Source of the DNA: Paragordius varius
Lineage: Eukaryota > Nematomorpha
Length of the DNA: 64,000 nucleotides
Direction: 5' to 3'
Assembly (NCBI GenBank): GCA_964247055.1
Contig: OZ176059.1
Span: forward strand, 2,666,001-2,730,000
Positions 27,901 through 38,537 of the stretch are shown here, piece after piece. Position numbers and translations under genes: made by a program. Positions within the stretch are counted from its first letter, which is position 1. Each line of letters starts with the position of its first letter. The notes below the pieces were generated by a model. The model saw only the letters and a program-made list of their open reading frames with translations. It made no database searches and was not told the DNA's origin.

Positions 27901-29859
27901 TAAAAAGGCAATAAAGGTTTATAATAGTTAAAATTTTATATTTATTAATAAATATAAAATTAAAATGAAATGAAGACATAGAAATATTATCGCAAAATTA
28001 CAGGTTTTTTATATTTTTTAACAATGTTAAGAGCAGAAAAAAGTTGGTAATAGCTACATTTTAATATCATAAAGATTTCAAATTCATTCAAAATTATGTC
28101 AGAAACCTAATATTGACATTTTTCATTTAGACATGAAAAATGAATTAACAATTTGGACAAAGCTTTGAAAACTTCTATAAGTAAACAAAAAACTATCAAT
28201 AAAATTATTTAAAATATTTTCGCTAATCGCCAAAAAATTTAATGCCAAATTGTAAATTAAAATTTTTTAATGCTTTTATGAAGTCTAAAATTTAAAATTG
28301 ATCAATAATAAAATAATTACCACAAATCAGATAATGCACCAAAAGAGGCAAGCTACTTGCATGTTAATTTTAATACACAATTTGACTATTATTTAAATAA
28401 TAAAAAAAACTCAAAAGGCGAAAAGCCCGTATCACTCAACAGGCGTTTTATATAACTACTCAGAAAGCGATTGCTTATATAATTTTAAAAAATGTCGCAA
28501 AATGTAATTTTTTAAAAACCGGGATGTAATGAAATAAAATATACCGTATAATGTAGAAATATTTTTAGGGATAAAACACATTTTTAAAATTAGTTGTATA
28601 TATTTAAAACCTAATGAAAACGGGTTTTGGCGCACACAAATGTTACAAAATATATATATATTATACCTGTTGTTTTTTCATGTTAAGTTTAGAATTTAGA
28701 TTAGAATGTGGAATAGTGTTGGATAAATGTTCAGATTTTACCATAGATGACGGGAATAGAGTATTCTCATTCGATGATAAAGGCAAATTCGAATTAGTAC
28801 TATCAACAACCATTTCACTTGCGTTTAAGTTTTTTTGATGAATTTGGTGCCTAGAATCGGGAAAACCAGGTGTATCAGCAGAATCAAAACCAAGATTAGT
28901 ATTAATTTGTTGTTGGGAAGTGGTCGATGTTGAGTCATCATTACTATCGTCTGCGCCATGGGAAATCGTCTGCCCGATCAAATCGGTAGCAACTAAGTTA
29001 TTACTTCCTGGAATAATGGAATGATTAAGATTTGATGAAGATGGTATGTATGATGGATCCTTATCTAGTTTATTAATATATGCAAGGTATATAAAATATT
29101 TATGTATTATATTTAGAATAAAAGGCACTCTTAAAAAATAAAAAAACTAACTTTTTGGAACAGTTTTGACTTTTTTTGCTTTATTCTTGGATTTGCTCGA
29201 TGAAAGAATTTCAACTTCATCAGTCGGCATCGCTGCAAGTTTGGCTTGATAAGTTTTTTCGACTGCTTGAGCCATGAGGACAACATCCTCACCCGGTTTG
29301 TTATAGATATAACAATTTGTAAAAACGGTATTAATGTCATTCAAACATTCCTGTGAAGTATAATAATAATGATTTTCCAAACGTTTTTTGATTGTACCAA
29401 AATCCATGGGATTTTTTATAATTTTATGATAATCCTATAAGATATATACAAAAAATTATACAGGTAAATTTAATGCAACAGCGTCGACTGGTTTTTGAAA
29501 AGGCCAAGAAAAATGATGTTTCCAAATAGCAGGAATAACTTGCTTAAGAATATAATTTAATTGGTTGGTAGATCTTCCTTTATTGGGAATATCTGGTTTA
29601 ACAGGAGGTTGGACTACTCCAGGCCGTATCATATAGGGCTATAAATATAATTTAAACCATACATTTTTGACCGAAACAATATCCTCATCAATTTTTAGCA
29701 CATCCATGTCCTCATTATCTCTATATAACACAAATTAAAGTTTTAACCCGAAAATAAGAAAAATCAATTTTATATCAAATTATTCACTTACGCATTAGTT
29801 TCAACATCTTTTGACGTTTGCTCAAAATTCTCTATATTATGATTCACCGTGTTTTCCAT
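12998..29859 (-). CDS. fs(1)h: BET-family double bromodomain protein (fs(1)h/BRD2/3/4 type), 24 exons, 1841 residues
   Basis: Reads acetyl-lysine on histones and recruits transcription elongation factors (family knowledge). Exons on -: 29859-29792, 29720-29663, 29638-29462, 29434-29152, 29064-28667, 27601-27380, 26909-26829, 26248-26147, 25458-25330, 24602-24126, 23751-23520, 22352-22263, 20528-20024, 19751-19672, 18981-18817, 18434-18264, 17717-17316, 16959-16048, 15574-15508, 15371-15260, 15190-15134, 14877-14774, 14518-14375, 13487-12998. All are GT..AG and the phases agree; they sum to 5526 nt. BD1 spans ~66-172 ([10 protein letters not shown]; acetyl-lysine Asn146 in [10 protein letters not shown]). 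The conserved block [13 protein letters not shown] starts at 329. BD2 spans ~403-512 ([10 protein letters not shown]; Asn492 in [10 protein letters not shown]). An acidic Ser-rich region follows BD2, a basic KRRKKKLKR lies near 705, and the ET domain spans ~1004-1079 ([20 protein letters not shown] onward). Exon 18 is Ser/Asn/Thr-rich; the C-terminus is charged ([15 protein letters not shown]). The last 20 residues are the least certain; a longer isoform is possible. Confidence 0.95.
13512..13795. mobile_element. Small inverted-repeat element, TACCATTT superfamily type A
   Basis: Left end TACCATTTACAGTTCAC, right end GAATTGTAAATGGTA. Inside the left end are 21-bp repeats with the core TTCACCCTTGAACAATT (about four); the right end carries the same sequence inverted. 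284 bp, no coding capacity. It lies in the last BET intron, 24 nt upstream of the acceptor of the final exon. An open frame runs unbroken from that exon back through the acceptor into the repeats. Confidence 0.85.
13860..14040. mobile_element. Decayed type A small element fragment
   Basis: It contains CAAGTTCACCCATAAAC, CAATTCACCCCTGAATATTTC and an interior similar to that of the 13512-13795 copy (TTAATATAATTATCAATGAT). One end only is recognisable, and its boundaries are approximate. Confidence 0.5.
22025..22235. mobile_element. Foldback small element type D (211 bp, ~85-bp terminal inverted repeats)
   Basis: The left arm starts AGTCATGTATTCTTTATTTT and runs through TCGTTAAATGGGTTTAAATA and GAGCTCTATAG. 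The right arm is the imperfect reverse complement, ending AAAGGATCCCTGACT. It is flanked on both sides by (TA)n. It lies in BET intron 12 (20529-22262). The same family, interrupted, flanks the IS630/Tc1 element at 42986-45686. Confidence 0.85.
22623..22899. mobile_element. Small inverted-repeat element, type A
   Basis: It begins TACCATTTACAATTC with diverged 21-bp repeats (TTCATCCTTTAACAATG, TTTTCTCTTGAACAATG). It shares the interior of the other type A copies (ATAACTCATCATTAATATGA, ATAGTTTATTATTTT) and ends near TATTTGGTA. It lies in BET intron 11. It is more diverged than the 13512 copy. Confidence 0.75.
25058..25306. mobile_element. Foldback small element type G
   Basis: Imperfect inverted arms carry repeated ATGATTA. 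The left arm has AACAAATGATTATCCAAATG and ATGATTAGCAC; the right arm has GTGCTAATCATTTTTATC and CGTGATAATCATTTATAATT. About 250 bp in BET intron 9. A second copy lies near 61630-61848. Boundaries are approximate. Confidence 0.6.
25610..25884. mobile_element. Small inverted-repeat element, type A (decayed)
   Basis: It starts TACTATTTACACTTTAAATC, followed by CACCCTTGAACAATTCAAAT repeats. The inverted right end has GGGTAAATTTGAATTGTTTG and GAATTGTTAATGATA. It lies in BET intron 8. Both terminal octamers differ from TACCATTT by one base. Confidence 0.7.
26384..26745. mobile_element. Small inverted-repeat element, type A (362 bp)
   Basis: It has clean TACCATTTACAATTC and CTGTAAATGGTA ends. About four 21-bp repeats (AATTCACCCTTAAACAATTC type) sit on the left, with a similar inverted set on the right (GAATTTGAATTGTTCGAGGG). 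It lies in BET intron 7, about 130 nt upstream of exon 8. Confidence 0.85.
29435..29461 (-). other. 27-nt intron in BET BD1
   Basis: It starts GTATAATTTT and ends CTTATAG on the minus strand. It splits BD1 between AVALNLP and DYHKIIKNP, a join that is continuous in every BET protein, so removal is required. It is phase 0 and 27 nt long, far below the usual animal minimum. Confidence 0.9.
29639..29662 (-). other. 24-nt intron in BET N-terminal region
   Basis: It starts GTATGGTTTA and ends TTTATAG on the minus strand. Read through, it would give an in-frame stop at its last codon (TAG). Removing it joins IVSVKN to PYMIRPGVV in phase 0. At 24 nt it is one of the shortest spliceosomal introns one would expect in an animal. 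Confidence 0.85.
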
Positions 29860-30678
29860 TTTAAATTCCTTGATATCTTATTTATTTCTCAAAAAGGCTA
29901 ATTAAAGCACGGCACAAAAAAGTTCAGATGCAAATTAGCCATCGTATCATATCATTTGAAAAAATGGCGGAAGGTAAAAAATACATGGCGGCCTTAGCGT
30001 CCTATAAATTTTAATTTTACCTTTAGCCGCCCAAATAAATTTTAGCTGCCAACTATTAATACATTTTAAAAGAATGTTAAATAATTATTATATTTCTTAC
30101 ATTTGGTTGCATTATATTTTTAGTTAAAATTGCATTGTAAAATATAAAAAAAGTAGTTGTTTATATATTGAAATATTTACACAAGGTATGCTGAACCTTA
30201 ACGCGTAAATTAATGTTGTATAAATTTATCAAAAATTATGGCAAGCTAAAATCTTAATTTCTATGTGAAATGTTAATTTTTAAAAAAATAAAAATTCACC
30301 GCAGTGATAATGAATATTAATCTTAGCATTAAAATTTTTTTTTATTTTTTTAGCTTTTATATTTTATTATATCTGTGGAATATTATTGTAGAAATTTTAA
30401 TAAATATATATTTTATTTTTTCATTTTTTGTCCTATACATTTGGTGTAGATATATCCTAGGGTTAAATTTGTAAATATTTTGAGGGTTATATTAGCTAAA
30501 ATTTAATTATCAAACATTGTGGTGTATAAAAAAACTTATATCTTTACAGTTTTGTGCCTTCCAGAGTCTAAAATTAGAACAGACTAAAAACAGGCTTGAC
30601 CAACAGAGATATTTAAATTATAATATATTAAGTAGGGAAATGAAGGGTGAAAGCGTTTTCAAATTAATTATTTACATT
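29860..30678. other. Upstream region of the BET gene
   Basis: It contains two ATGGCGG motifs, at 29964 and 29985 on +, 105-126 bp upstream of the BET start. They resemble the core of YY1-type elements often near animal promoters (inference). A 16-codon open frame (MAEGKKYMAALASYKF) starts at 29964 on +, with a possible donor AAG|GTAAAA after three codons. No further exons of a divergent gene were found. From 30520 the sequence resembles decayed dispersed repeat. Confidence 0.35.
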
Positions 30679-31268
30679 TTAACACTTGGATACAACACAT
30701 TCATTTTAGTCCTTCGATTCAAATTGGGGCAGTTAAATACCCCAGGCCTGTTTAAAATTAAATTCTTTAAAAAATATGGAAGGAATCGAAACCATTGCAA
30801 AATTTTGCACTTATATAACATTAATAAACCGAAATATATCAAAAGTTTTATTCAAAAATACTTGACATTACTTATTTTAAGCTAAAAGCGAGAGGTAAAA
30901 ATTTAGTCAAAGTGACATCTGGGCAATGGTAAAATTAAAAAATAATACAAAATAAACGGCTTTTTCTATTTCTATCAATGATATATGTAATTTAAATAAA
31001 ATATTAGCTATAATTTTACCCTTAAATCTAAATGATGATATTTTGCAAAAATATTTTATAATAAAAATGGCGTCGAGGTAGTTAGTTTGAGATGGAACTT
31101 TTTTTTTCAATAAAATTTTATATAGATATTTTGGCATATTTATGTAATTTTTATTAGAAGAGAAGCATAAATTTAAATTGGGACCGTTTCATTCAGTAGT
31201 TTTTTAAAAATATTAATTTAAATTTAGTCTGGGGTATTTAGATACCCCAATTTGAATCGAAGTGTTAA
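30679..31268. mobile_element. Inverted-repeat element type E, copy 1 (590 bp)
   Basis: It starts TTAACACTTGG, with CCTTCGATTCAAATTGGGG about 35 bp in. It ends CCCCAATTTGAATCGAAGTGTTAA, with the inner pair AAATACCCCAG / CTGGGGTATTTAGATACCCC. No protein motif is seen. The left end carries a ~25-bp extra segment (ATACAACACATTCATTTTAG) absent from the right end. Confidence 0.8.
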
Positions 31269-31302
31269 CCATGATATACATTTACCGGTTGCTTATAGGA
31301 TA

Positions 31303-31857
31303 TTAACACTTGGATACAACACAATTTTTAGGCCTTCGATTTAAATTGGGGTAGTTGGACCCCAGGCCTGTTTAAAATTAAATAATTTTTAAATTTATGC
31401 AAGGAATAGATACATGGCAAAATTTAGCAATTATATAACATTAATAAACCGGAATATATTAAAAACTTTTTTCAAAAAAACTCTTATTTTAAAAAACCCA
31501 AAGGTAAAAATTTAGTCAACGTGACATATGTTCATTGGCTAAATTGAAAATTAATACAAAATAAGCCATTTTTTTATTAATATCAGTGTTAGACGTGATT
31601 TAAATTTAGCTTTAACTTTAACTTGAAAAATAAATGAACACGATATTTGTAAAAATTATCAAAATAAAAATGGCGTCGAAGTAGTTTGACATGGAACTTT
31701 TCTTTTAAAACAAATTAAGATATCTTCGCTTATTTATATAATTTTTATTGGGATAGAAGCATAAATTTTAATTAGGAGTTCTTTAGTAGTTTTTTAAAAT
31801 TTTAAATTTAATTTGATCTGGGGTATTTAGATACCTCAAATTGAATCGAAGTGTTAA
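31303..31857. mobile_element. Inverted-repeat element type E, copy 2 (555 bp)
   Basis: Same ends and interior order as copy 1 (GTTTAAAATTAAAT, TATAACATTAATAAACCG, AAAAATGGCGTCGA), same orientation, beginning 34 bp after copy 1 ends. Scattered substitutions indicate that the copies are not recent. Confidence 0.8.
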
Positions 31858-31944
31858 AAAAGAAAATATGGGAAATAAGTATTTTACGAATCAAAATTTC
31901 TTGAAAAGAAATTGTATAATACGCCTAAAAGAATTATATTTAAT

Positions 31945-32466
31945 TTAACACTTGGTTACATCGCATCATTTCAGTCCTTCGATTCGAAATGGGGTTAGAT
32001 AACCCAGGCTTGTTTAAAATTAAAAATTTTAAATATGGAATCAATTGAAACAATTACAAAAGTTTGCACTTATTTAACATTACTTAACCTAATATAACAT
32101 AAAATTTCAAAAATATTTGATGAAACTTATTCAAGGCAAAACCCAAAAGTTATTTGCCAACATGACAGTATATGTTAAATGTAAAAACATGCAAAATATA
32201 CGACTTTTTCTGTTTATATCAATGTTAAATGTGATATAAAAAAAGTAACTTAATTTTAAGTTTAGAACCAAAAACACGATATTTGCAAAATTTAAAATAG
32301 AAATGACCTCCAAGTAGTTTGATCCGGAACTTTTTTTCTAAAACTAAATTTTTGATATTTTGGTTTATTTATATAATTATTAGGATAGAAGCATAAATTT
32401 AAATAGGAACCGTTTCTTTCAGTAGTTTTTGAATAATTCAACCCCCAATTCGAATCGAAGTGTTAA
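31945..32466. mobile_element. Inverted-repeat element type E, copy 3 (522 bp)
   Basis: Third consecutive copy in the same orientation, 87 bp after copy 2. Its right end is the most eroded (ACCCCCAATTCGAATCGAAG). A further partial copy, inverted, lies near 53340-53430. Confidence 0.75.
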
Positions 32467-33925
32467 TACATTTAATACTTTAAGATATTCAAATTTAAAT
32501 GGCTTATATAAAACTACCACAAATGGTAATGAAGTACATCCAAAATTTAAAAAATTTTATTTTTTAAAATTTAATACAACCGTTCATACTATTTTACATA
32601 ATGGGCACGGTTTAAAAACGCTATAAAATTAAAAAATAACCTTCGGTTGCTTAAAATTTTGGCTTTATGGATAAAACAGGTTCTTTGCGTTCAAAATTGG
32701 GCGATATAAACAAAACTGATTAAATATATGTATGATAAAATATATCCTATCATGGTGCTTTGGTTTTGGAGCTGATGAGTGAGATAATAAAGTTATTTAC
32801 ACGTCTGTGATAGGTGCTCAATATCAGTGGCAAAATTGAGGCACATTTTTTTAAATATGGTGAAAAAAAACCTCATTTCAAAAATTATCACTATAATATA
32901 TTATAAACTACATATAAAAAGCAAAACATAGATGTGGGCTCCGAAAACACATTTTTCACTCTAATATGGGCTGGTTTCTTTTGAATAAACAGGAATGTCG
33001 AGATTGCGTGATTAAATTTTGTAGCAACCAAAAATATTTTTAAAAAATGCATATTTTTTTAAATTTAATTTTTAGAAAAATTTGGTGAAACTAACTTTAT
33101 ACTATTTTTAGCATGATAACGGTTATAAAGGCTTCTCGAGATTATAAAAACACTTTTTCAATACAATTTATTAATGCTGAACATTATCACCCTAGAAATA
33201 TAATATTAAGGTTCATTGCTTTAATTTTAATAAATTTGTGTGAAAACTCAATTTATATTTCACATTTATTCGAAAACGAACCTATATTTTAATCATTTTT
33301 GAGGTGATCAAAATTTTCAGCAGTATTGAATTATATAAAATTGTATTATAATATATTAATGCATATTTATACCGTTTCCATCATGCCTCAAAAAATTATA
33401 AGTACGTTTCAAAATATTTTGTTAAATTAATTATAGAAAAATATACATTTTTATAAAAATATTGTTTTGCTATATTTTTAGGAATAATGTCTTTAGATTT
33501 CACCAAAAAAAATTATTAAAAAAATGTGCGCAAATTTTACCATTCGTCTGTGTATAATTGGACCTAATGTAAACGGAGAAATTTATTGTATAGCAAAAAT
33601 ACACGTTTGTTTGACCATATATCAAAAAATATATATATCAATATAGTATAGGTATAAATGTATTTAAATTTATAAATGTAAGGTGTTTGCAACTCTACAA
33701 ACAATATATTATAGTTGGTTGCGACGGTATTCTCAATATAATAATGCATAAAACGTTCATGCAAAAGAGGTAATCTCTTTAGGAACGATGTGGTAATAAA
33801 TGTTAGTTAGTACTATAACAGTCTGATATGACGAACTTACCACTAAAGTGTAAATAACTTTATTAAATCTCGTAAAAGCCACAACCAAACGCACCATGAT
33901 AATCTTGTTATATTTTTCTATCAAA

Positions 33926-33988
<63 letters not shown>

Positions 33989-35280
33989 TATATTCCTAGT
34001 TATTTTTGTCGACACTGTATAAAATAATTTGGAGACGACCAAATAATTAAATTACATTTTGTGATTGTAACGTTCAGCATCATCGAGTTATAGAAAAGTT
34101 TTTTAATATCTTAAAACGTTTTTATACCGTTTCCTTATGCCTCAAAATGGTTAGAAGAACGCTTTAACTAAATTTTTCACAAATAAAAAGTATGAATTTT
34201 AAAAATATTTTTAGTTAATTACAATTAGAATATTAAAATTTTTATCGCTCAATCTTGGTATTTTTGGGTTTATTTTAAGAGAACTAGCCTATATTAGAAG
34301 AGTGAAAAAAATTGGGGCTTTTGGAGTCCACCTATAAAAATTAAAATTTTTTATAAATATTGATTTCTTTTTATACGTAGTTTATGATATTATATCGATA
34401 TTTTTTAAAATAAAGCCTTTAGCTTTCACAAAAAAAATATTAAACAAAATGTGTGCAAAGTTGCCATTTTCGTGGAGCATTTACCACAAAAGAAATTTTT
34501 CATTTGTTTATTTAATTTAGTAACCCAAAGGATTTTGACACATTCTATCAGAATATATATTCATCAGTTTGCTGACATTGTGTTATTATGCGATAAAATA
34601 TTTTCTAAAAATGTAAAAAAATATCCCCCCATTTTGTGTAATTAAGTCAACTACCGATAAGATGAATGAATTCTATGCAATAAATTATGTTGTGACCGCA
34701 TTATATATTTTTAATGGTGCATGCTTAATTGAATTTAATAACTTTTTCTTTTAGGGCAGTTCAGTATCCCATAGCGATATTATTTGAATTTAAAAAAGTA
34801 TTTAAAATATTGGGCCATATGCAAGCATTATTAAACCTTTAAGCATGATGATAAACTAAATTAAAAAATTTAAAATTGTATAAAAACATCTTCTCTTGTT
34901 TTTGCCCCTATTTTTTCTTTTACCTTTGTATAATCGTTAGTACCACAAGCTAAATGTCTATAATTTACTTCAGCAAAATTTAAGTATTATAATAGGTTAC
35001 ACTCGTTTTGATTAATTAAAATTTAAAGGTTTGAAAATTGTAATAAATAAATTTATTATAAAAAGATATAGATTATATACGCTGCGCATAAAATCGGCCT
35101 ACAAAAAACATCCGGATGAAATATATAGGGCATAAAAATATCATGTTTTAAAAATGTTTGCGACAGCTCTTCATTCCAAAAGATATAACTATAATATCAT
35201 AAACTACATAGAAAAAGCAATACAATAAATTTATGAAAAATTTAATTTTGGATGGCTCCGAAAGTTTCAAATATTTGAAC
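32467..35280. repeat. Decayed dispersed repeats, no gene
   Basis: Related segments recur here. TGGGCTCCGAAAACAC is near 32937, with inverted or variant forms near 34310 and 35250 and again near 54330. TTTATACCGTTTCC...ATGCCTCAAAA is near 33367 and 34120. Spacing is roughly 750 bp for the second motif, suggesting an old tandem or clustered family. A (TA)n microsatellite spans 33930-33986. No exon was recognised. Confidence 0.5.
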
Positions 35281-35284
35281 GCGT

Positions 35285-38200
35285 CTAAAATGGGCAAGTT
35301 CTTTTATAATAAAGGCGAAATGGCTGATTGGGCGAAAATTTTGATGATGATGGATATTCCTTAGTTTGGTACAACTGTGGCAGTTGAGACATTAGACCAT
35401 AGCATTCTGTAGTGATATATATGTGCAAGTTCATGGATTGAATGTGCTGTAATTTTTTTAATCTGACATAAGCATCGTTGCTTAGGCCTACGTTTCCAAG
35501 CCTCTTCACCTGGGCCCATGGTCGCTTTTTCTAAGATATCGGCTCCCATCAAATGTCCAAAAAATCTGAGTTGGAAGATATAAATTTTCTGAAGTAGAGT
35601 TTGTTTGGGTTAACATGTTGTAAAATTTTATCATTTGTTATCTTTTGTTCCCGTTGTATACCGACCGGAATAGGTCCATAACTCGAATGATTTTATTTTT
35701 GCAATCGGTTTTCGTATTCTAGGACTCACTATCGTGCATTACTGGAAAAAATATTAATTCTATTACATGCTTTTTGGCGGATTAAGAAATTTTTTGTTTA
35801 AAAATGGATTTAAGTTTTCTCATTTTTTTCCGTTGCAACTCTCCTGGTAATGTTGGTTGTAGAGGTGTCATTTATATAAATAATTATTACGAAATAAGTT
35901 ATGTTGTTCCTCAGTTGTAGTGTTAAATTGGCTGTATTTTTCATACATAGCGTTTTATTTGGCTTAATTTTTAGCCCGCACTTAATGCTTTCATGTTCGA
36001 TTGTTTTTGAGACTTTTTTTGTGTCGGTAAGATATGTTGTGTTGTATCGCCGGAGAATGCAAGTTTTAGATGGTCTAACCTTTAATTTTAATCCCTGCTG
36101 AGTCATCTTCTATTAAGTTAAATAACAAAGGTGATCGTGTACAGCGTTGTCTGATACCCATTTCATTGTTTGGCTGGTACCTGCTGAATTCCGTCTCCTA
36201 TAACTGCTTTTTAATTTATGTAAAGATTGTTAAGTAGTTATGATGTGTGGTGAAAATCCTCCCTTTATTAATAACTAGCGTGAATCTCGTGCTGCTACGC
36301 AACCCGAGGATGTCCTTCGGACTTCTGGGGGGGGGGGGGGAGGGGGGGTTCGAAGTTTGGATTTGAATGGGTCTACCGGTTTTCCTGTACCAGATAGCAA
36401 AGCCAGCATTTTCCATTTTTATAAATATATAGATTACCATAAATAATGTATTAATATCCATATATCTTTTAACATGCTATACATATGATAGATACTCCTT
36501 ACTCAGCAGCTATCATCAAAGAAACGCCTGACTAAAATTTTTGCCTTTTAACAGGCATTACGAAAAATCCTTCTCGAATTTTTACAGTCTCATACCTTGC
36601 GCAAAAAAATACAATCAAAAAAATATTTTTATGGACTTTGTTTTTTTTTGAAAAAAAATGGCATTTTACGGGGGGAGCGGGTAAAAAGAGGGCCTAAATC
36701 AAAAAAGTGACTCGACTATGTTCGGCGCAATCGAAAATAAGTAAACAAAAATCATATTTGAAATTGAATGGTCCAACACGTTCTCCAAAAAATTGACTTA
36801 ACCCATTTTTCACACGGGGTGGGCCCAAACTGGGGACCTAATTCCAAAAAAGGGCGAAGCTATTGTCGGGGCATTCATTAATTTGGGTCTACTGGCTTTC
36901 CTGTACCAGATCACAAAGCCAGCATTTTCCATTTTTATAAATATATAGATAACCATAAATAATGTATTAATATCCATATATCTTTTAACATGCTATACAT
37001 ATGATAGATACTCCTTACTCCAGCATCTATCATCAAAGAAACGCTTGACTAAAATTTTTGCCTTTTAACAGGCAATACGAAAAATCTTTCTCGAATTTTT
37101 ACAGTCTCATACCGTGGGCAAAAAAATACAATCAAAAAAATATTTTTGTGGACTCTGTTTTTTTTGAAAAAAATGGCATTTTACGGGGGGAGCGGGTAAA
37201 AAGAGGGCCTAAATCAAAAAAGTGAGTCGACTATGTTCGGCGCAATCGAAAATAAGTAAACAAAAATCATATTTGAAATTGAATGGTCCAAAACGTTCTC
37301 CAAAAAATTGAGTTAACCCATTTTTCATACGGGGTGGGCCCAAACTGGGGACCTAATTCCAAAAAAGGGCGAAGCTATTGTCGGGGCATTCATTAATGAT
37401 TAAATTTTTTCGATGTTTGGATTTGATTGGGTTCACCGGTTTTCCGGAAACAGATCACAAAGTTATATGAAAAATCAGTTTTTAGCGGGTAGCTCCTTAC
37501 CCAGCAGCTATCATCAAATAAACGGTAGACTAAAATTTTTGCCTTTTAACAGGGAATACGTGGAATCTTTATTGAATTTTTACGGTCTCATACCTAGGGC
37601 GAAAAATCGATTTAAAAAATTATTTTTGTGGACTTTGTTTTTTGAAAAAGGTGGCATTTTACGGGGGGAGCGGGTAAAAAGAGGGCCTAAATCAAAAAAG
37701 TGGCTCGGCTATGTTCAGCGCAATCGAAAATAAGTAAACAAAAATCATATTTAAAATTGAATGGTCCAACACGTTCTCCGGAAAATTGTCTCAAAGACAC
37801 GATTTTTGTGGACTTCTGTTTTCAAAAAAAACCCGTTTTTCATACGGGGTGGGCTTGAACTGGGGGCCTATTTCAAAAAAAGGGCGAAGCTATTGTCGGG
37901 ACATTTATTAATGATTATATTTTTTCGATATTTGGATTTGATTGGGTCTACCGGTTTTCCTGTACCAGATCACAAAGCCAGCATTTTCCATTTTTATAAA
38001 TATATAGATTCCCATAGTTCCATGGTCCACTGTATCAAATGCCTGGAGGTAGTCCAGGAAACAGATTAAAATGTTCTTGTTGCATTATTTGCGTGTTCTA
38101 TTTTGCGTCTTATTTTAGAGATGTTATTTCGATAACTTCTGTTGCATCGGAATGCTTGTTGAATAAAGTTGTGGTACCAATTCTTCATCCTCCTTTGGAT

Positions 38201-38537
38201 TATTTTGAGAATTATATTGTTTATGTGACAATACGGTAATATCGCAATTTAACCTTTTTTATATATTGGTATAAAGATTAAATTTAACCCAGTTTTTTGG
38301 CAATTTATCCAAATGGTTTGGCGTAACTTGGTTATGGTGTCAATTGCTACAAGTTTTAGGACTTCTTCCGGGATGCCGTCTATCCCTGGGTTTTTGTTGT
38401 TAGGAAGATTAGCAGGCGCGTATTTAATTTTTGCTTGAGTTATGCTAGTTACTGTTAAGTGTGGAATGATTTTTGTCGTATTTGCTTTAAATTTTGCTTC
38501 AATGTTTCCTCTATCTTGTTACAATGTTGTTTTTTGG
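35285..38537 (-). mobile_element. RTE-like LINE remnant, interrupted by a tandem repeat array
   Basis: Read on minus: AKIKYAPANLPNNKNPGIDG near 38430, ICFLDYLQAFDTVDHGTMG near 38050, then the repeat array (36365-38010). It resumes with NEMGIRQRCTRSPLLFNLIE near 36150, GLKIKPNKTLCMKN near 35980, and the tail QLRFFGHLMGADILEKATM to KRRPKQRCLCQIKK near 35560-35460. These are reverse-transcriptase blocks in correct order. There are several frame changes and stops, so it is a dead copy. The array was evidently inserted or amplified within the LINE between the FDTVDHG and GIRQ blocks. A small hAT-like element abuts its 5' side at 38538. Confidence 0.75.
36365..38010 (+). repeat. Tandem array, ~515-545-bp unit, three full copies and a partial
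   Basis: The landmark TCTACCGGTTTTCCTGTACC occurs near 36372, 36887 (variant), 37431 (variant) and 37946. Each unit also carries TTTTGCCTTTTAACAGG, TTTACGGGGGGAGCGGGTAA and GGGCGAAGCTATTGTCGGG. Copies 1 and 2 are nearly identical; copy 3 is more diverged. A poly-G tract lies just upstream (36329-36350). One inverted unit lies at 5.8-6.2 kb. Confidence 0.8.

Noticed and set aside
30517-30885. 122-codon open frame
   Set aside because: It crosses the boundary of a type E element copy and is not preserved in the other two copies, so it is chance.
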